64,000 nucleotides of DNA from Benincasa hispida. Taxonomy: Eukaryota > Streptophyta > Magnoliopsida > Cucurbitales > Cucurbitaceae. The DNA is taken from NCBI RefSeq assembly GCF_009727055.1, contig NC_052351.1, positions 54,235,956 to 54,299,955 on the forward strand, given 5' to 3'. The position numbers and the translations under genes were made by a program. The notes beneath the pieces are model-generated. The model was given only the letters and a program-made list of their open reading frames with translations, did no database searches and was not told where the DNA came from. This document shows positions 57,726 to 64,000 of the stretch, in pieces. Every line of letters starts with the position of its first letter. Position 1 is the first letter of the stretch.

Positions 57726-58204
57726 TTATTGAGAAGGAGGCTTAGGAGGCTCAGGAGGGGGATTTTGTGGAGGAACGTGTGGAGCTTCTTTAAAATGTAG
57801 ATGTTGCTGTAAATGGGGAGGCATCATGGGACCATGTAGATAGGCTGTCAAAAAGTTGTACTCATGTTTGCGCTCTGCCACTTGTCTTTGGTTCAGGTGG
57901 ATCGTGTAGATATTGCGTTGAATATTGATCAGCATCTGTCGTGTCATTGCAACACTGCGTTGCAACTCTGCTTGGCTCTCGTGTAACTCCGTTATTCGTT
58001 GGCAGAAGAATTATTGTTGATAAGAAAGAAGAGAACGCATTTCGGTTAGGTCAATAGCTAGGGTGTCGATGGTGGACTGCGCCTACGATGTTTCACCATC
58101 AACGTTTTAGGGTTGAGCAGAAGTTCCTTCACCCAAATCGTGTGGGTCATCAACATGCGGTAGTGGAGGGGAAAAATGCGGTGAAGATGAAGGGGAGGAG
58201 AGTG
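57726..58204 (-). pseudogene. Extra ORF 3' of gypsy pol (coiled, Pro-rich end)
   Basis: The minus strand reads LTEMRSLLSYQQ, a stop, then QRITELHESQAELQRSVAMT, RQMLINIQRNIYTIHLNQRQ and a Pro-rich tail (PPQNPPPEPPKPPSQ) ending at 57726. Helical heptad-like spacing suggests a coiled coil. It lies between where pol would be and the LTR, the position of the additional ORF found in some Athila-group elements. The plus-strand copies have no equivalent. I see no signal peptide or membrane segment, so no function is claimed. Confidence 0.45.
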
Positions 58205-58236
58205 TTGCTAGAAATGCATTGGGCTTATATGTTCAC

Positions 58237-61200
58237 GGTAACGAGTTATATGCTTGTATTCATGTAATTTTCATGAATTTGAAGAGTATTTAAGGCAAAC
58301 CTTGGCTCTTTGAATTTGTAGCGGTCTCACTGATTAGTTATGTTTTAGCTCCATGATATAATAACTTCAATACACGGAATAGGAAGTGAGAAAAATCGTG
58401 TCTAAGCTACCGACATTATCAATCTGTTCACAGGAATCCTATATGCACATATCCTTGGAGCACATGCATCGTGCATGTAATCGTATATTCCGAATCTACA
58501 AATACAGATATCGACCGCCATACATGTCAATGTGTTGAGTGTTATTTAACATTTTTGAAAATCATTGGTAAACCAGCAATTAATTGAAGTTGACATTAAA
58601 TTAATGCTGGCGGTCTTGTATCGCTAAAGGGCTCTGATCTGACTTCTGAGCATTAACGAAATATTGCACGATCCGAGTCTACTTAATTGCATTAATATTA
58701 AATTCAATACAAAATCTTTAAACGTTTCTTGTAGGATGCTTTTTTGAATAGGATGAGGGCAACAAATTAGCACATTAAAACGCCCTAAATGGATAGCAGA
58801 CCGAGTTTGTTTTCGATCTCGCCCTTCATGGTAACTCTTGCAGTGTATGGACCAAAAAAACACTGAATACGATCACCTCCGCAACAACGGTAATCCGTAC
58901 TTTTCTAGGCAATTACACTATAGAGATACTAATGTAAAGAGAGCGAGATTCGGTAATACTAACCATACGAATCAGTATGTTTAAGTAATGGAACAACTTG
59001 TAATTACACATTTTGATCGTTAATTTTCGTATTTCTTAGCCAATATGGTGATCACCTGGATCGTGAATGAAGGTCTAAGCACAAAAATAAGTTCTTTTCT
59101 TTTTCGCGGAAGTGCAATTACCAGTACCATAGGAATTATAAAATAGTTATATAAATTATGCATAATATGTTATTTCTAACAAGTTATTCACACCGTCAAT
59201 TTGAATCCCTACAATTATAGGATATAATCCCATTGCCTCGCGTTAAGAGGCAATAAGGTCCTAAGTCGACCTTACCAAGAACACCTAAGATGCGGTCAAT
59301 TCTTAAAATTAGAAAAATAATTTACCTAACTCCTTTGACAGGGTCCGGACTATACTCCGAAGTTATGAGAACGTGTTAATGCAAACCGAATTGTTAAACT
59401 CCTTCCACCTCAATACACACAGAAATTTACTTAAGCCCTAAACAAACAATTTCAAATTTAGTCCACAATAAGTACCTTTACAATTATATGCAAATGGAGA
59501 GGCAAGAAAAAATGCAATGTTTGCTACTTTACTTCTTTAAGGCTCTTAAATAAATAACAACAAATCAATTCTTAGCTCCTAATAAAAAATTCTCCCCCTT
59601 TCTCCTTAATTGATTTTGAGAAACGTAAAGAACCTGCGCCCTTCTAAACCCTCTTCGGCAAAAATTTGACAAAGAGTACAAATAGCGAGTATCTAGTGCA
59701 TTGCGTATATACCTGGCTGAAGTTGGACGTTTTTGCCACTCAATATCCTGTTTAGTCCATTAAAGGAGGAATTAGGTTGAGTCAATAGGGTATCAACATA
59801 CCACAATCCGCCTTTTAGCTCTATTATCTACCTACACCAACAACAGTTGTCAGAAAGATTAGCGTGACAAATTCCAACAAAACTAAAGACGGAAGATTGG
59901 GTAATGCCAAAAGAACTCAGACTGTCACAAATACATATAAGTATTTCCTCAGAGCTTAAAAAGTTAATTGTGACCTTTTGTCTTGGACCCTCTGATCAGA
60001 GGATTCCTCGTCTTATTTAATCTTATACTCTCGTTATTTTTTCAATCTTTTTTTATTTCTTTCTAAATTTCATATTGCGATCTGTAGGATCTCTGGAATA
60101 ACCGCTACCGTTCGTTTTTAATGTGCTTGTCTGTCTCAGCAGGTTTCTGCGAACTTCCAGTTACAAGAAGTTCCTTTCACGACTTAATACTCGTAAACGT
60201 CAGGTTGTGCGAGATTTTCCCTTGCGATTGAACAAAACTGGTTTACGATTATTTATATCTAGATATTTTTTTTTAGTTAATGAGAAATGATACCAAATCA
60301 TGATTCATTCTTTACCTCTCATATAGGTTACATTTGACGCGACTTTGTTATCAGAACTCAGATCGCAATGTCTGCTTTAGAACCTGTTCCCCAATGCCAC
60401 GCTAAAAAACTCTAAGAAGTTATGCGCCATAATGGAATGAGAGAAGATAACCGATAAACATTGCGGTTTAAACTTAGTCTGGCACAGATACAATGACAAA
60501 AACACTAGTGCACAAGTAAAATTTTATGACAAATAGAATGGTATATTGGGCCGTTTTCAAGAACACTGAGTCTTTTAATGGTGACAGTGTGCATATTAAG
60601 GCAATAAAAGACCCATTTTTGGTAAAAGAAACGACTCTGCATAATTGCATTTGCTTTCTAAATAGAATTATGAAATCCAAACTTGTATTGAATATAAGAC
60701 AGTAGGTGAATTTAGTTCACGATACTCAATTAAAACAAAAATACAAAAAGAAAGTTGTCGTTAGTAAGAAATGTATTTAACTAGAAGGTACAATCTATTC
60801 GTCATATGCCCTTATACTAACAATCTAAGGCTTCACAAAACATGCATCACATCACCCTAGAGAAAATAATAACACAAAGAGATTATTGAGTTTCTGAAAA
60901 TACAGTATAAAAGATAAATAAGCCCATTTTTCAGACAAATATTGAGGTAGTTGACCACCAAGTACTTGGATAACGTTTTATTAAGAGAGTGCTAATTGCA
61001 GTAAGTGATTACAAGAATATTGTATGTGTTAGTATAAACTTATGCTTTGTTATTCAAAAAATTATACCAAAAGCCCCCTCCATACCAAAGAACCCTCAGA
61101 CATAAGTAATTAGTTTCTATTTCAATTGAATTTTCAAATTTCTCTCCGTATCTTGCTTCAATTCTTGATTATGTTTATCGAATCATCACATCATACACAA

Positions 61201-62300
61201 CATTCTCACAAGTATGCATGTACAAAGAATCAAAAATGAATGGAGACTATAGTTGCCTTCTGGGTATTACATAAATAAACAATAGTATGAAATAAATGGA
61301 AATCCACTAATCTCATCAACGAAAAGAATAAGTACCACAAACAAAATTAAAAAAATTTGTAAAGATCTATATTTGAGAATGGAAGGCTTAGGTTAGGCTC
61401 TACAAGAGATAGTTAAGGGACATTTAAAGTTGTGATGATCACAGGAAACTGTCAAGATCGAGAATCCTCTCATTTTAATAAATGTTAGATGTGGATTCCT
61501 TAAATTTATAAAATGGAATGAGTTGATTCCGTCATCTCCCATAAGGGATCCATGTTAGTAATAGTAAGCTGTCAAAAAAGTTGTATCTCGTAACTCAATA
61601 TACTATTATAACTATTATATCACATAAACTAATTTTATGTTTTGCGCTCTGCCAACTTGTCTTTGGTTCAGGATGGATCCGAAATAGTATAATTATATAC
61701 TGCAGTACTCCTCTTTGAAATTATTGATATTCATAGCATCTGTTGAACGTGTAGTAATGTCGCACACAAAAATTTAAAAGTCCCGTAAAAATTCAACTCC
61801 TTGCGTTTGGCTCTTCTCGTGTAAACTTCCGTTATTCGTTCTTAGTTGGTGAGTCTAAAGATAGGAAATAATCTCGATTGACTAAAAAAGGACACCGTAG
61901 ACACTGCAGTTGATCTGGTTAGGGTTAGCTCTAAGTAGCTAGACTCACGCGTTACGTGATAATAATTGTTTAGAATGAAGTGGCGATCCCTGCTACGACC
62001 TTTTACGATAGTTTAGCACCAATCAATCAGTTTTTTACGCATAGTTGTAGCAGAAGATTCAACCTTGCACGGCCCCGAAATCCTAGCTAGTAGAGCCCAT
62101 CAACGTTCCAAATTTCATACTACGCACTTAACGCACATATATTTCTGTGTCCATTAGAATATAGTAATCAAACAGGTGACGACGATAGCGCTCACAGAGA
62201 ATTGCAATAGCGATAAATTGCGTAGGTGCGAAGAATGATAGTGGGAGAAGTCAGATTAGCTAATGTACACCAGAGAATGCTATTTGCGTGAACTAGAAGA
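58237..62300 (-). repeat. Noisy, inflated copy of 55975-58200
   Basis: Blocks recur in the same order and orientation: CTTGGCTCTTTGAATTTGT (56031, 58301), AATTTTCGTATTTCTTAGCC (56432, 59022), GAACTTCCAGTTACAA (57092, 60151), CGCTCTGCCA-CTTGTCTTTG (57871, 61645). Spacing is stretched about 1.7-1.9 fold by stretches of unrelated sequence between near-perfect blocks. It looks like unpolished or low-quality sequence rather than a natural copy. ORFs in it (58624, 60474) should be ignored. Confidence 0.75.
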
Positions 62301-64000
62301 TGAGTACATCTAAGAGGACAGGTTCTTAAGTACTTCAATACGTTAGTTACGGCGGGTACGTGAGGAAATGGAGATGGTTAAATAAATTCAGAGTAGAGGG
62401 CTTGCAACTAGAATCAACCTTTCGGGCTAGGGAAGGGGGGTGCACGAACGAACTACCAACATCTCATACAAGTCCCAAGATAACAGACCGTGTACAGGCA
62501 AAGTAGTAGATATTTGGAATCTTCCGCACTTACCCCCGACGCTCAGAGATGACTTGAATCCTTCTTGTGCCTGTGTTCCCAAAACCTCCCCATCAGACGA
62601 ATCGCCCGCTGAATAAGGTCGTACGTTGTTTGAGTGGGACTTCGTACTATCCTTTGGCTGAATACCTAATTCGTTCCATCCACTAAAACTCAAACAATAT
62701 AGCTTGCCCTGCCTAGTAGGATTTCTATTCAAAATGTCAACTCGAGGAAATTTCAAAGCTCGCATACTTAGCCGGTCCCATTCTAAATCCTAGTTCTGGA
62801 AATGTAATGTGCATTCAATTGCTATGGAAAGAACGCCTACTGGTTAATAGAACCCTAAAACATTTCGTGGTCCGGTGTGCTTAAAATAGAACTCCTTTGT
62901 AGTTAAGATCAGTTTGATAATGACACGCGCATTTTCTTCATACTATAAGCATTGCTTCGTGATATGTCTCTGAATACAGTAGCAGGCCTTGAAGTGGCTT
63001 CACTCTACAACAATTTAACACCTACGCAACCAAAGTTATGGGTTTCCATTCAAATCTGCGATGTCAACCAATACCTTACAAACACGTTAAAATCGCCAGA
63101 AGGCCACTCCAATATCCTATTCCTGAAAACAATAGCGTCGATTTTAGCGCATTATCACTTAAAAGAATGATACCACACAAATACTCCCAGTTAATCCTGC
63201 TCTATCTTAAACGCCCCACAAAATACTCTTCAAAAGCTACAATTGTTTAAGCCCTCTTCCTAGCAGATCTTAGTGTGGCCTTCAACTTGGAGTGCTTAAT
63301 TGTGGTGTAGTATTGCAAGCGTGACAAATTATGATAGTAAGATCTAATTTTACTAAATTATTATTTAGAGAGGCTCAATACATAAGGACGATTATAAACA
63401 AAAATCACTCATACAAAAATACTTTATTTTTAATAGGATCCCAATGTAATTGAAGTGTTCGGTGAGAGAAGACTAGGGCGCACATCAGAAACACTTTCCA
63501 ACAATCTTACTATCAATTAGCTTGTATTATGAAATATAAGTCGGTGCCTGCTTATGAATTCTATTCACCAGTAATCCGACACGCCAACCAATATCATTGT
63601 CTATACCACACTATTACACCTGAATCAAAAGTCGTGCTGATCTTATCCCGGACCCGAGTCATTTTATTTGGTTACCGTAAACAAAAATAGAGAGATTTTG
63701 GACTGCCCCCTCCTCATACCGATACCAAAACACTGTTAGTCTTTCCTATGTTGTTGTTTTTTCCTGAAATTAAATGTGTTCATGTGTCTATTCTCTCCAT
63801 TTTTGTTTTCTTTTTCTATTGGTTTTTTATTCATCAATTATATTTTGCTCTACCCTAGGTTGCTCTCTAAACCAGTACACTTTGTGAATTTAAAGATGTC
63901 ATTTCATCTGATATAATTTTCAAAAAAAAAACAATGCATTTTATGGATGGTGACCTCTCTTATACCTATGGCTCTCTGGCGTGTGAAAAAACAAGAAACT
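62301..64000. other. Unassigned sequence
   Basis: 62300-63700 has mixed composition, no clear match to the window's repeats and only chance ORFs (62427-62765 minus, 62952-63250 plus). It may continue the noisy sequence to its left. From about 63720 the sequence is T-rich and ordinary-looking plant intergenic or intron DNA. I see no gene. Confidence 0.4.

Noticed and set aside
62427..62765. 112-codon minus-strand ORF
   Set aside because: It lies in or next to noisy sequence, has no recognisable domain and no supporting context.
1..64000. A new multi-gene defence or metabolic system
   Set aside because: All recognisable coding pieces belong to copia or gypsy polyproteins or to one host exon. 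There is no cluster of cooperating intact genes.

Overview
The window is repeat-rich plant nuclear DNA. It is built almost entirely from nested, broken LTR retrotransposons with one fragment of a host gene. I see no intact gene, no rRNA or tRNA gene and no CRISPR array. Element families, tRNA-iMet-type and Asp-type primer sites, AT-rich spacers and an ATG18-like exon all point to a dicot. The copia and chromovirus proteins look cucurbit-like to me, but that is from memory and untested.

Layout. 1-2717: 3' end and 3' LTR of a plus-strand Ty1/copia (Tork-like) element. 2718-5490: minus-strand, internally deleted copia element. 5491-13313: plus-strand Ty3/gypsy (Athila-like) element without gag. 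Its right LTR is followed by a primer binding site and the missing gag (13320-15280), so the parts are in permuted order. 15285-20217: minus-strand copia gag, long leader and 5' LTR. 20218-24945: remains of another Athila-like element, split by a solo LTR that has a perfect target-site duplication. 24990-28177: two truncated minus-strand copia LTRs. 28178-33469: plus-strand copia element whose LTR is split by a second solo LTR of the same family, in opposite orientation and with its own duplication. 33470-36120: chromovirus-type LTR and leader. 36121-43565: second copy of the gag-less Athila-like element. 43566-48298: three more copia LTRs or fragments and a protease scrap. 48299-54639: Del/Tekay-type chromovirus with chromodomain, carrying a first-exon fragment of an ATG18-like autophagy gene. 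54689-58204: minus-strand Athila-like LTR and 3' region with an extra short ORF. 58237-about 62300: an inflated, noisy copy of that same region. 62300-64000: unassigned.

The pieces do not form a working pathway. Every polyprotein is broken by stops, frameshifts or deletions. Several features are assembly artefacts, not biology: a synthetic Nextera mate-pair junction inside gag (14455-14492), a duplicated 58-base overlap around a single N (9333), a 7-N gap (26111-26117) and the noisy copy at the right.

The most interesting biological signals are RNA-like. A hairpin with compensatory base changes occurs twice in the 3' region of each Athila-like copy. A tandem hairpin array in a chromovirus LTR also shows a paired change. 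Other points of note are a dense TTGAC (W-box core) cluster in a copia U3, a polypurine tract duplicated into a chromovirus LTR, and iterated primer-binding-like sites. I did not find an undescribed multi-gene system.
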